From assembly GCF_009669325.1 (NCBI RefSeq), contig NZ_SZWE01000001.1, positions 1,741,501-1,805,500 of the forward strand: a stretch of DNA of 64,000 nt. Direction: 5' to 3'. Source of the DNA: Roseovarius bejariae (GTDB lineage Bacteria; Pseudomonadota; Alphaproteobacteria; Rhodobacterales; Rhodobacteraceae). The notes beneath the pieces are model-generated. The model searched no databases and had not been told where the DNA came from. It worked only from the letters and a program-made list of their open reading frames with translations. This document shows, one piece after another, positions 53,810 through 64,000 of this stretch (its first letter is position 1; the number at the start of each line of letters is the position of its first letter). The position numbers and the translations under genes were made by a program.

Positions 53810-54109
53810 GTGACCGACCCAAGCAAGGCTGAAATTATAGACCTCGTGAGCAAACGCGCCAAAAATCGGATAAAGGGCAGCGTTCGGCTAGAGATGCCGG
53901 GTACGGCGACGCTCTTTGTGGACGAAACCGGAGCAATAGAAAGCGATCTGGCCGCTGACATAACTCTGACGGCGGACGCTCGTGTATTCTACGACATCGC
54001 AATGGGGATCAGGAATCCCGCAAAGGCGTTTATGATGCGCCAACTAAAGGTCGATGGAAATCCGATGAAGGCGCTCAAAATCGGTGAAATCCTGAGTGCG
54101 GCAGATTAG
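53810..54109 (+). CDS. SCP2 sterol-binding-domain-like protein
   Basis: A 99-residue protein with an SCP2-like lipid-binding domain: GSVRLEMPGTATLFVDETGA, then DLAADITLTADARVFYDIAM and GIRNPAKAFMMRQLKVDGNP, the pattern of the C-terminal helix plus K/G-rich end. Start is GTG with AAGGAG nine bases upstream. It stands alone behind the GTACG palindromes. These small proteins bind hydrophobic ligands, probably acyl chains; the ligand is unknown. Confidence 0.82.
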   Translation: MTDPSKAEIIDLVSKRAKNRIKGSVRLEMPGTATLFVDETGAIESDLAADITLTADARVFYDIAMGIRNPAKAFMMRQLKVDGNPMKALKIGEILSAAD

Positions 54110-54397
54110 GCTTTTGTGACCCGGTACACCGTTTTCAGCGAAAATCTGTTGCTTTCCTGAGGCTGAATAGGCTGTTGTCGAGAAACGCGCCTAGCCGCCC
54201 TTCAGGCCACAAAATTCGATGTCCACTTCGTCCTGCACTCCAGCCGTCGAGGTGACCTGTGCCAAATGTCCGATCATCTCAAAGATCACCCCATTCACCT
54301 TTCGACTCCGGCCATCTCAAGGTAAAACCCACATTAGAGATGGATTATCCGATTTCGGTGTACTATGGTATGCCGAAACTTCAGAAAGCGTGGAATC
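54110..54397 (+). other. intergenic region upstream of icd
   Basis: About 290 bases between the SCP2 stop and icd. I see no gene, tRNA or clear terminator. It presumably holds the icd promoter. Confidence 0.5.
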
Positions 54398-56599
<2,202 letters not shown>

Positions 56600-56633
56600 G
56601 GTGTTTCGGGCCGGACACCCCCGGCCCAGCCAC

Positions 56634-56676
56634 AAAAAAACGCCCGGGGCTTTTGGCCTCGGGCGTTTTCTTTTGG
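56634..56676. terminator. intrinsic terminator between icd and the DUF2853 gene
   Basis: AAAACGCCCG(A) and CGGGCGTTTT arms with a GGGC/GGCC inner part and a TTTT loop, flanked by A-run and T-run, so it works in both directions for the convergent genes. Confidence 0.9.
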
Positions 56677-56689
56677 TTGTTGGTCCGGC

Positions 56690-57031
56690 TTAGCCGTAGA
56701 CCGACTCTTTGCCGAAGTGCTTGGTCAGCATGTAATAGACCACGGCGCGGTACTTGTTGCGCTCGGACCGGCCATAGGTTTCGATCACCTGGTTGATGGC
56801 ATCCATCAGTTGCGGACCGTCGGCAAGGCCCAGCTTCTTGATAAGGAAGTTGTTCTTGACGGTCTCAAGCTCTTCGGGCTGACCGGCGGCGACGGTGCTT
56901 GCATCCGCGTTGTAGATCGCCGGGCCACAACCGATGGTGACCTTGGTCAGCAGGTCCATATCCGGCTGCATCCCGCATTTGTTGCGCAGATCGTCAGCGT
57001 ATTGTGCGATAAGGTCGTCGCGTTTGCCCAT
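56690..57031 (-). CDS. DUF2853 family protein
   Basis: A 113-residue soluble helical protein of the DUF2853 family: KRDDLIAQYADDLRNKCGMQ, LTKVTIGCGPAIYNADASTV and RNKYRAVVYYMLTKHFGKES. Two conserved cysteines are visible. Function unknown. It appears monocistronic between icd and ahcY terminators. Confidence 0.9.
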   Translation of the reverse strand: MGKRDDLIAQYADDLRNKCGMQPDMDLLTKVTIGCGPAIYNADASTVAAGQPEELETVKNNFLIKKLGLADGPQLMDAINQVIETYGRSERNKYRAVVYYMLTKHFGKESVYG

Positions 57032-57174
57032 AATTTTTCTCCCACCTGAAACCGGCCATCCACCGGTGCATGATTAAAATCCAAGCCACGAAAACGGCTC
57101 TGAAAGGTACGATAACGGCAGATTCAGAACGCACAAAGGGAAAACTTGGGTGGTTCTCCCCATGGATAGGGCAC

Positions 57175-57210
57175 AAAAAAGGGCGGCCGCACCGCGACCG
57201 CCCCAATTTT
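57175..57210 (-). terminator. intrinsic terminator after ahcY
   Basis: On the minus strand GGGCGGTCGCGGTGCGGCCGCCC forms a GC-rich hairpin followed by six T, starting about 15 bases after the ahcY stop. Confidence 0.85.
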
Positions 57211-57223
57211 TCTTTCCCAACGC

Positions 57224-58612
57224 TCAGTAGCGGTAGTGTTCGGGCTTGTAGGGGCCTTCGGGTTTGACGCCGATATAGGCCGCTTGCTCAGGGTCCAATG
57301 GGGTCAGTTTCACACCGATCCGGTCAAGGTGCAAACGGGCCACCTTTTCATCCAGATGCTTGGGCAGGATGTAGACCTCGTTCTTGTATTTCTCGCTGCG
57401 CTGCCACAGCTCGATCTGCGCCAGAACCTGGTTGGTGAAACTGGCCGACATCACGAAGGACGGGTGGCCGGTGGCGTTGCCAAGGTTCAGCAGGCGGCCT
57501 TCGGACAGAAGGATGATCCGGTTGCCCGAGGGCAGCTCGATCATGTCCACCTGTTCCTTGATGTTGGTCCACTTGTGGTTCTTCAGGCTGGCCACCTGGA
57601 TTTCGTTGTCGAAGTGGCCGATGTTGCCGACGATGGCCATGTCCTTCATCTCGCGCATATGCTCGATGCGGATCACGTCCTTGTTGCCGGTGGTGGTGAT
57701 GAAAATATCCGCCGATGCGACCACGTCTTCCAGCAGGACAACCTCGAACCCGTCCATCGCCGCCTGAAGGGCGCAGATCGGGTCAACCTCGGTCACTTTC
57801 ACACGGGCACCGGCACCGCGCAGCGATGCGGCGCTGCCCTTGCCCACGTCGCCATAGCCCATGACAACGGCAACCTTGCCGGCCATCATGGTGTCGGTGG
57901 CGCGGCGGATGCCATCAACAAGGCTTTCTTTACAGCCATACTTGTTGTCGAACTTCGACTTGGTGACGCTGTCGTTCACGTTGATCGCCGGGAAGGGCAA
58001 AAGGCCGTCGCGCACCAGTTGATACAGGCGATTGACGCCGGTGGTGGTTTCCTCGGACACGCCCTTGATCTGGTCGCGCACCTTGGTGAACCAACCGGGG
58101 CTTTCCGTCATGCGCTTCTGGATCTGTGCCTTGATCACTTCCTCTTCCTCCGACGACGGGACGGGGATGATATCCTCGCCCGCCTCGGCGCGTGCGCCCA
58201 GCAGGATATACAGCGTGGCGTCGCCGCCATCGTCGAGGATCATGTTCGGGCCATCCTCGAACAGGAAGGATTTATCAAGGTAATCCCAATGCTCTTCCAG
58301 CGTCTGGCCCTTGATCGCGAAAACCGGCGTGCCGCCCGCGGCAATCGCGGCAGCCGCATGGTCTTGGGTCGAGAAAATGTTGCACGAGGCCCAGCGCACA
58401 TCGGCACCCAGTGCCACCAGCGTTTCGATCAGAACGGCGGTCTGGATCGTCATATGAAGTGAGCCGACGATGCGCGCGCCTTTCAAGGGCTGTTCGGCAC
58501 CGTATTCCTCACGCAGGGCCATCAGGCCCGGCATTTCGGTTTCGGCGATATCCAATTCCTTGCGTCCATAATCCGCGAGGCTGATGTCTTTGACGATATA
58601 GTCCTTTGCCAT
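57224..58612 (-). CDS. ahcY: adenosylhomocysteinase
   Basis: Hydrolyses S-adenosylhomocysteine to adenosine and homocysteine, relieving inhibition of methyltransferases. The 462-residue product has [20 protein letters not shown], the NAD-binding [17 protein letters not shown], and the C-terminal [13 protein letters not shown]. The ATG at 58612 follows AAGGAG. A nearby regA is also seen in Rhodobacter species. The 107-base upstream region was inspected for a SAH riboswitch and none was recognised. Confidence 0.97.
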   Translation of the reverse strand: MAKDYIVKDISLADYGRKELDIAETEMPGLMALREEYGAEQPLKGARIVGSLHMTIQTAVLIETLVALGADVRWASCNIFSTQDHAAAAIAAGGTPVFAIKGQTLEEHWDYLDKSFLFEDGPNMILDDGGDATLYILLGARAEAGEDIIPVPSSEEEEVIKAQIQKRMTESPGWFTKVRDQIKGVSEETTTGVNRLYQLVRDGLLPFPAINVNDSVTKSKFDNKYGCKESLVDGIRRATDTMMAGKVAVVMGYGDVGKGSAASLRGAGARVKVTEVDPICALQAAMDGFEVVLLEDVVASADIFITTTGNKDVIRIEHMREMKDMAIVGNIGHFDNEIQVASLKNHKWTNIKEQVDMIELPSGNRIILLSEGRLLNLGNATGHPSFVMSASFTNQVLAQIELWQRSEKYKNEVYILPKHLDEKVARLHLDRIGVKLTPLDPEQAAYIGVKPEGPYKPEHYRY

Positions 58613-58719
58613 CCGGGTGGCTCCTTGCAATCTGTATACTTGCCGTGCAGATAGCACCGGTCAGTATCTTCGGCAACGCCAGAGCCACACCGCCGACACA
58701 GCGCGACAAAGAGGTCACG

Positions 58720-59313
58720 ATGAAACAACCCCGTGCATGGCAAAAAATGCTGTCCGGCAGGCGGCTTGACCTGCTGGACCCAACCCCGGTGGACATCGAG
58801 ATCGAGGATATCGCCCATGGTCTGAGCTTCGTTGCGCGCTGGAACGGGCAGACCCTGGGGGACTATGCCTATTCGGTGGCCGAACATTCCCTGTTGGTGG
58901 AGCGGCTGTTTACCCGGCTCAATCCCAAGGCCCCAGCCGAGTGGAAACTGGCCGCGTTGCTGCACGATGCGCCGGAATACGTGATCGGTGACATGATCAG
59001 CCCGGTGAAATCCGCCGTCGGCCCGGATTATGACGAGCTGGACAAGCGCCTGACGGCGGCGATTCACATCCGCTTCGGCCTGCCCGCCACCATCCCGGTG
59101 CAGGTGAAAAAACAGATCAAGAAGGCCGACAGGATCAGCGCATGGATGGAAGCCACGCAGATCGCCGGGTTTACAACGCAAGAGGCCGACAAGTTCTTTG
59201 GCCGTCCCGTGGCTGACGTGATCGAGGGGTTGCACATCGTCTTGCGCCCGCCGCTTGAGACGCGCCATGACTACGTTGCACGGCACAATGCCCTGTTGGA
59301 AGAAATCGGGTGA
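58720..59313 (+). CDS. HD-domain hydrolase (YfbR-like)
   Basis: A 197-residue metal-dependent phosphohydrolase with HD motifs: SVAEHSLLVERLF (first His), LLHDAPEYVIGDM (His-Asp pair) and KKADRISAWMEATQ (final Asp). Such enzymes act on 5'-nucleotides or related phosphates. It begins with MKQPRAWQKMLSGRRLDLLD, typical of the YfbR/PF12917-like group. It overlaps the next frame as GTGA and is divergent from ahcY. Confidence 0.88.
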   Translation: MKQPRAWQKMLSGRRLDLLDPTPVDIEIEDIAHGLSFVARWNGQTLGDYAYSVAEHSLLVERLFTRLNPKAPAEWKLAALLHDAPEYVIGDMISPVKSAVGPDYDELDKRLTAAIHIRFGLPATIPVQVKKQIKKADRISAWMEATQIAGFTTQEADKFFGRPVADVIEGLHIVLRPPLETRHDYVARHNALLEEIG

Positions 59314-59795
59314 TCCATATCCGTCAGGCCGGGGTGATGGATGCCCGCCAGATGGCCGAGTTGCTGAATACCATCATCCGCAAGGGCGGTAGCACAGCAC
59401 TCACCGAGGAGATCACAGGCGACACGATCGTAGAATGGTTTGAGCAAGCCCCTCCCAAGTCGCTGTGGCATGTAGCCGAGGATGAGGCGGGTGCGCTGCT
59501 TGGCTTTCAATATGCCAAGCCAAAACCCTAACTGCCACCCGAGGCCTGCGACATCGCAACTTTCGTGAAGCTCGGCACGACGGGCCTTGGCATCGGCTCA
59601 AGGCTGTTCGAAACCACTAGGGCGGCGGCCCGCGCGCTGGGCTACCAGTGGATCAATGCCACGATCCGCGCCCATAATACCGGCGGGCTGGCCTACTACC
59701 AAAGCCGGGGGTTCGAGGAGTACGCCCGCCACCCCGAACAGCGGCTTGACGATGGACAGCTTGTGGGCAAGGTATCAAAACGCTTCGATCTCTAA
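59310..59795 (+). pseudogene. GNAT-family N-acetyltransferase interrupted by one in-frame stop
   Basis: Two consecutive segments in the same frame make one GNAT protein. The first (59310-59531) starts MIHIRQAGVMDARQMAELLN and the second continues PPEACDIATFVKLGTTGLGI, GSRLFETTRAAARALGYQWI (acetyl-CoA loop) and AHNTGGLAYYQSRGFEEYAR. A single TAA at 59529-59531 separates them after AKPKP. No frameshift is needed. The start overlaps the HD-hydrolase stop (GTGA), so the parent gene was part of that operon. Either a recent nonsense mutation or a sequencing error. Confidence 0.85.
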
Positions 59796-59810
59796 AGCGC
59801 ACCGAACTTC

Positions 59811-59842
59811 ATCTTTCCCAAAATACTCCCGCCGGAGGCGTC
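59811..59842. repeat. short intergenic palindromic element
   Basis: The sequence CTTTCCCAAAATACTCCCGCC followed by GGAGGCGTC resembles a palindromic element common between genes of Rhodobacteraceae. It sits between the convergent GNAT pseudogene and regA. This identification is from memory of such elements and is weak. Confidence 0.35.
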
Positions 59843-59869
59843 CGACCGTCGCCACAACGCGAAGCCGTC

Positions 59870-60421
59870 TTACCGTGGGCTGCGCTTTGCCAAGATGCGT
59901 TGCAGGGTCCGGCGGTGCATGTTCAACCGGCGGGCGGTTTCGCTGACGTTGCGGTCACAAAGCTCGTAAACCCGCTGGATATGTTCCCAACGCACGCGGT
60001 CGGCGCTCATCGGGTTTTCCGGGGGCGGAGGCAGTTCATCGGCCCCGGCCAAAAGGGCGTTGGTGATATCCGTGGCATCGGCGGGTTTCGACAGGTAATC
60101 GGTGGCCCCGATCTTGACGGCAGCCACGGCGGTGGCAATCGCGCCATACCCCGTGAGGACCACGATCCGGCTGTCGGGGCGTTTTTCGCGGATTACCTCG
60201 ACCACATCGAGGCCATTGCCATCCTCAAGCCGCAGGTCGCACACCGCGAAGGCAGGCGGGCGGGCCGTGGCGATGGCGGTTCCAGCGGCAACAGACCCGG
60301 CGGTTTCCACCTCGAAGCCACGCTTTTCCATGGCCTTGGCCAGACGCCGCAGGAAGGGTTCGTCATCATCGACCAGAAGAAGCGACCGATCTTCACCAAG
60401 GTCCTGCGTATTTTCGGACAT
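59870..60421 (-). CDS. regA: photosynthetic/respiratory redox response regulator RegA (PrrA/ActR)
   Basis: Global redox response regulator controlling photosynthesis, respiration and fixation genes in Rhodobacterales. The receiver has LLLVDDDEPFLRRL, phospho-acceptor Asp62 in AVCDLRLEDGNGLDVV, and YLSKPADATD. A short Pro-rich linker leads to the Fis-type HTH NVSETARRLNMHRRTLQRIL. The 183-residue length is exact for the family. Downstream of senC and divergent to regB through senC. Confidence 0.96.
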   Translation of the reverse strand: MSENTQDLGEDRSLLLVDDDEPFLRRLAKAMEKRGFEVETAGSVAAGTAIATARPPAFAVCDLRLEDGNGLDVVEVIREKRPDSRIVVLTGYGAIATAVAAVKIGATDYLSKPADATDITNALLAGADELPPPPENPMSADRVRWEHIQRVYELCDRNVSETARRLNMHRRTLQRILAKRSPR

Positions 60422-60503
60422 TCAGTCGCTCCTCCATTCCTGCACGCGCAGCTTTAGAGTAGTTCTAGCCTGCCATTGTGAGTGCGTCAAACGAACGCGG
60501 CTG

Positions 60504-61133
60504 TCACATGGCCTCAAGGAAACATTCAACACGATCAGCCATTTGTTCGGGGCTGAGCGTACGATTGAAGAACTCCACGAACCCGTGTTCGGGCAGGGTG
60601 AGGTAGGTCATCGTGGTATGATCCACGAGATAATAATCCTCGGCGCCCTCGGCGGGGGCCTGTTTTTCATAGAATGTCCGATAGGCACGGCTGGCGGCCT
60701 TCACCTGTTCCTCCGACCCCGTCAGGCCCAGCATCCGGGGGTGCAGGTTATCGGTAAACTCGGCCAGAACCTCGGGGGTGTCGCGCGCCGGGTCGATCGA
60801 GATGAAAACCGGCTTCACGATCTGGTCGCGCTCTTCGAGAATCTCGATGGCCTGCGCATTGCGATAGTTGTCGAGGGGGCAGACATCGGGGCAGAAGGTG
60901 TAGCCAAAGTAAATCAACGACGGTTTGTCAATGACGTCCTTGTCGGTGACGGTTTCCCCGGTTTCACTGACAAGGGTGAAGGGGCCGCCGATCTGCGATG
61001 TGCCACCGGCAACCTTGCCTTTGCGGCATTGGGCAAACTGATCGTCCGGCGCGCTGCCGATGGTCAGGTAGTAAACCCCGCCCAGCAGGGCCAGAATGGC
61101 CACAACGGCGGCAATCGCGATGTTACGAGTCAT
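60504..61133 (-). CDS. senC: SCO1/SenC/PrrC copper-binding protein
   Basis: Membrane-anchored thioredoxin-fold protein that delivers copper to cytochrome oxidase and feeds the redox signal to RegB. One N-terminal helix (IAIAAVVAILALLGGVYYLT), CxxxC motif FCPDVCP (Cys81, Cys85) and the conserved His in VDHTTMTYL. 209 residues. It is between regA and regB, the standard order in Rhodobacterales. Confidence 0.95.
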   Translation of the reverse strand: MTRNIAIAAVVAILALLGGVYYLTIGSAPDDQFAQCRKGKVAGGTSQIGGPFTLVSETGETVTDKDVIDKPSLIYFGYTFCPDVCPLDNYRNAQAIEILEERDQIVKPVFISIDPARDTPEVLAEFTDNLHPRMLGLTGSEEQVKAASRAYRTFYEKQAPAEGAEDYYLVDHTTMTYLTLPEHGFVEFFNRTLSPEQMADRVECFLEAM

Positions 61134-61223
61134 GAAAATTCCCCTGTGAAGCTAGGCAAGATGCCCGTCCTGTGGCACATCTAACACCGGGTGCCAAAGT
61201 TGCAACGGGACGGAAACGCGCAG

Positions 61224-62612
61224 ATGTCCGACTCTTCCATGGATATGTTCAAATCGCCCAGTCAGGGCAACTGGATCAGGCTTCGCACGCTGATCCTGTT
61301 GCGGTGGTGGGCGATTATCGGGCAGATCACGGCGCTGGTCGTGGCGCAGCGGCTTTACAACCTGAACCTTGAAATCGGGCTGTGTTACATGGCCGTCGGG
61401 GTTGCGGTGATTTCCAACCTCGTGGCCTCGTTCATCTACCCCGAAAACAAGCGCCTGTCCGAGACCGAGACCCTGCTTGTCGTGTTGTTCGACATGCTGC
61501 AACTGGGCTTGATGCTGTATCTCACAGGGGGCCTGAACAACCCGTTCTCGATCCTGATCGTGGGGCCGGTGATCGTCTCGGCCTCGGCTTTGTCCTCACG
61601 CTCGACGATGTTCCTGGGCATGATGGCGATCCTGATCGTCTCGCTTTTGACGCAGCTATACCTGCCGCTGCGCACCGAGCAGGGGTTCATCCTGCAAATC
61701 CCGCAGATTTTCGTATTCGGCAACTGGGCGGCGATCGTCATCGCGGTGATCTTCCTCGGGGTCTATTCGCGGTGGATCGTGTCGGAAATGCATTCGATGT
61801 CCGACGCGTTACAGGCAACGCAAATGGCGCTGGCACGGGAACAGAAGCTGACCGATCTGGGCGGTGTGGTGGCGGCGGCGGCGCATGAGCTGGGCACGCC
61901 CCTGGCCACCATCAAGCTGACCAGTTCGGAACTGGCCGAGGATCTGGCCGATAACGCGGACCTGCGCGAGGACGCCTTGTTGATCCGGGAACAGGCGGAC
62001 CGCTGCCGCGACATCCTGCGCTCCATGGGGCGGGCGGGCAAAAGCGACCAGATGCTACGCCGCGCCCCCCTGACCGCCGTTGTCGAAGAGGCTGCTGAGC
62101 CACATGTTGAGCGCGGCAAGGTCATTCTGTTCGAACACGGCACCGAAAGCGACGGGGAGCCGCCCACAGTGCTGCGCCGTCCCGATGTGATCCACGGGCT
62201 GCGCAACCTTGTACAGAATGCCGTGGATTTCGCCCGCGAGACCGTCTGGGTCGAAAGCCGCTGGACCGAGGACCGGATCGTCGTGCGCATCATGGACGAT
62301 GGGCGGGGATACCCGCCGCATGTTTTGGGCCGTATCGGTGACCCCTTCGTGCGTCGCCGTAGCAACACCACCGATACCCGACGGCCGGAATACGAAGGGA
62401 TGGGCCTTGGCCTGTTCATCGCCAAAACGCTTCTGGAACGGTCTGGCGCGGACCTCAGCTTTGCCAATGGCTCGGACAGTTTCAAACGGCAATCTGACCT
62501 GGCCGAACGCACCGGCGCCTTTGTCGAGGTCAGTTGGCCACGCGCCGTAATGGAGGCCGAACCGCGCAGCGACCGCGCGCCGATGGGTGAAAACCTCCAG
62601 ATCCGCGACTGA
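61224..62612 (+). CDS. regB: redox sensor histidine kinase RegB (PrrB)
   Basis: Membrane histidine kinase partner of RegA. Six N-terminal helices include the ubiquinone-binding GGLNNPF motif (residues 102-108). The H box is AAAHELGTPLATIKL (His221), followed by the redox-active cysteine Cys261 in QADRCRDILRSMGR, NLVQNAVDFA and DDGRGYPPH with GMGLGLFIAK. The ATG at 61224 (MSDSSMDMFK) was preferred over ATGs at 61239 and 61245 by family length (462). It is divergent from senC-regA. Confidence 0.95.
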   Translation: MSDSSMDMFKSPSQGNWIRLRTLILLRWWAIIGQITALVVAQRLYNLNLEIGLCYMAVGVAVISNLVASFIYPENKRLSETETLLVVLFDMLQLGLMLYLTGGLNNPFSILIVGPVIVSASALSSRSTMFLGMMAILIVSLLTQLYLPLRTEQGFILQIPQIFVFGNWAAIVIAVIFLGVYSRWIVSEMHSMSDALQATQMALAREQKLTDLGGVVAAAAHELGTPLATIKLTSSELAEDLADNADLREDALLIREQADRCRDILRSMGRAGKSDQMLRRAPLTAVVEEAAEPHVERGKVILFEHGTESDGEPPTVLRRPDVIHGLRNLVQNAVDFARETVWVESRWTEDRIVVRIMDDGRGYPPHVLGRIGDPFVRRRSNTTDTRRPEYEGMGLGLFIAKTLLERSGADLSFANGSDSFKRQSDLAERTGAFVEVSWPRAVMEAEPRSDRAPMGENLQIRD

Positions 62613-62685
62613 AATCTCGGTCGGGTTAACCCCCGATTAACCAATTTTGCACCATTCTGGCCCCGAAGTTCGCCAAGGGGGCCCG

Positions 62686-64000
62686 ATGGACGCCATCACA
62701 CCGATCCAAATCCTGATCCTGATGGGGGCGGCGATCACCTCGGCGCTTCTCGTGCTGTGGCTTGCGGGGGTCGTGATTTCGCGTCCGGCCCGCAGCGCAA
62801 CACAGGACTCGACCCATGAAGGAGACGCCTTCTTCCTCTATCGCAACGACCAGCTTGTCGATCTGGACGTCGGATCACCCCCCACCGGCGACGGCACTTT
62901 GGACCGGTTGAGCCGTTGGGACGGGCTGCGCACAAGGCTTCAGGCCGTGTTTCCCGCGCTCCCCGAAACCCTCTCCGATCTGCGAAACGGCAGCGAGACC
63001 CGGTTTAGCGTCCAGAACGAGGCACACGGTATGCACCTGATTTGTCATCGTGATGGGGCCGACAGCCGCCTGCGCCTTCAGACAGCCCAAAGGCTCACCG
63101 CATGGGACAGCCTTGTCAACATCACCGAAGGTCAGGCTCAGACCGAACAGGTCGAAGCGCTACGCGATGCCCCCTGTGCCATCTGCATGACCGACACCGA
63201 GGGGCGAAACACCTGGCACAATACAGCGTGGACGGCCCTCCCCGAGAGCGTCGCGCAACAGGCGCTCACCGAAGCCACCGACAATGAGGCCACCGACGGT
63301 CAGGTCACCCGGATCAAGGACCCGGACGCAGGGCGTTGTTTCGAAATGTTGACAGCCCGGCAGGGGGCTGGATCTGCGCTGTACGTGACCGAGGTGACCG
63401 GCCTTGTCCGGGCCGAAAACGCCCAGCGCAAATTCGTTCAGACCCTGACCAAGACCTTTGCCAACCTGACCACCGGGCTTGCCGTCTTTGACCGAAATAA
63501 GGAACTCGCCCTGTTCAATCCCGCGCTTCTTGACCTGACGGCCCTGCCTGCCGCCTTCCTGACGGCCCGCCCCCATGTCATGAGTTTTTTCGACGGGCTG
63601 CGCGACCGGCAGGTGATGCCCGAGCCGCGCAGTTACCCGAAATGGCGAAAACACATCCTGGACATGATCGAAAGCGCCAGTGACGGGTTGTATCAGGAAA
63701 ACTGGGCCCTGCCCTCGGGCCTGACCTATCGGATCACCGGCCGCCCGCACCCCGACGGCGCGGTGGCCTTCCTGATCGAGGACATCACCGACGAGATATC
63801 GATCAAGCGACGCTTTCGCGCGCAACTCGACCTGCGGCAACTGGTCATGGACGAACTGGACGAGGCGATCACCGTCTTCGATTCCCGCAACCTGTTGATG
63901 TTCTGCAATCAACGCTGCGCGGATTTTCTGGGGATCGACCCCGATAGCAGTTTTGCTGATTTCAGCGTGGCCGACATCATCAAGGCCTATAAAGACACCC
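62686..64000 (+). CDS. PAS-domain sensor protein, probable histidine kinase (partial)
   Basis: The gene runs past the right edge; about 438 codons are visible. It begins with one membrane helix (ILILMGAAITSALLVLWLAG), then PAS-like segments: CAICMTDTEGRNTWHNTAWT, TTGLAVFDRNKELALFNPAL and AITVFDSRNLLMFCNQRCAD. A kinase domain is expected beyond the window but not seen. The ATG at 62686 has AAGGGGG upstream. It follows regB by 73 bases. Confidence 0.75.
   Translation, partial: MDAITPIQILILMGAAITSALLVLWLAGVVISRPARSATQDSTHEGDAFFLYRNDQLVDLDVGSPPTGDGTLDRLSRWDGLRTRLQAVFPALPETLSDLRNGSETRFSVQNEAHGMHLICHRDGADSRLRLQTAQRLTAWDSLVNITEGQAQTEQVEALRDAPCAICMTDTEGRNTWHNTAWTALPESVAQQALTEATDNEATDGQVTRIKDPDAGRCFEMLTARQGAGSALYVTEVTGLVRAENAQRKFVQTLTKTFANLTTGLAVFDRNKELALFNPALLDLTALPAAFLTARPHVMSFFDGLRDRQVMPEPRSYPKWRKHILDMIESASDGLYQENWALPSGLTYRITGRPHPDGAVAFLIEDITDEISIKRRFRAQLDLRQLVMDELDEAITVFDSRNLLMFCNQRCADFLGIDPDSSFADFSVADIIKAYKDT

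Noticed and set aside
57236..58462. 408-codon open frame antisense to ahcY
   Set aside because: Shadow frame of ahcY, with no family similarity.
58613..58719. SAH riboswitch before ahcY
   Set aside because: The 107-base spacer lacks the conserved core and pairing expected for that riboswitch.

Overview
The window reads as a chromosomal segment of a marine Roseobacter-type alphaproteobacterium (order Rhodobacterales). The evidence is moderately high GC, dense operons with ATGA or TGATG start/stop overlaps, an alphaproteobacterial flagellar set with FlaF, FlbT and MotE-like proteins, a regB / senC-regA redox-sensing locus, a hemD-Mic60-hemY cluster, and monomeric NADP isocitrate dehydrogenase. 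The species cannot be named from sequence alone.

Layout. (1) 1-3152: mutM (cut by the window edge) divergent from ubiE-ubiB. (2) 3291-6364: a yjbH-yjbF exopolysaccharide pair converging on a tiny exported YjbE/GfcA-like peptide. (3) 6522-38386: one nearly continuous flagellar locus of about 32 kb. It encodes the hook-capping and hook-length proteins, flagellin with FlaF and FlbT, the export ATPase, rod, rings, hook and hook-filament junction, the export gate (FliP, FliQ, FliR, FlhB, FlhA), the MS ring, the C-ring protein FliN, two FliL paralogues, and the stator MotA and MotB at separate positions. fliG, fliM, fliO and a recognisable fliJ are not in the window. Five CtrA-like boxes (TTAA-N7-TTAA or near matches) lie in flagellar promoter regions, with a perfect one before motB. 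(4) 38476-45545: a signalling and transport cluster made of a DEDDh exonuclease fused to a degenerate histidine-kinase-like sensor, a single-domain response regulator, a small membrane protein, a cNMP/CBS/DUF294 protein, and a large plus small sodium:solute symporter pair. It is preceded by a cluster of TCGTACGA palindromes. (5) 45608-53492: adk, an AT-rich intergenic region with an orphan terminator, an EVE protein, YciI, gpsA, tsaD, hemD, a Mic60-like protein with a (GCAGAC)16 tract, hemY and tRNA-Thr. (6) 53653-64000: an SCP2 protein behind nested palindromes, icd, a DUF2853 protein, ahcY, an HD hydrolase, a GNAT pseudogene with one in-frame stop, regA-senC divergent from regB, and the start of a PAS sensor protein.

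How the genes work together. The flagellar locus carries most structural parts of the motor. It also carries unassigned genes in operon with stator and export genes: a 770-residue periplasmic protein after motA, a membrane coiled-coil protein between fliL and motE, and a small helical protein after flhB. These are the best candidates for undescribed motor parts. The symporter cluster looks like a nutrient uptake system with its own cytoplasmic and membrane sensors. The exonuclease/pseudokinase fusion is its most unusual member.
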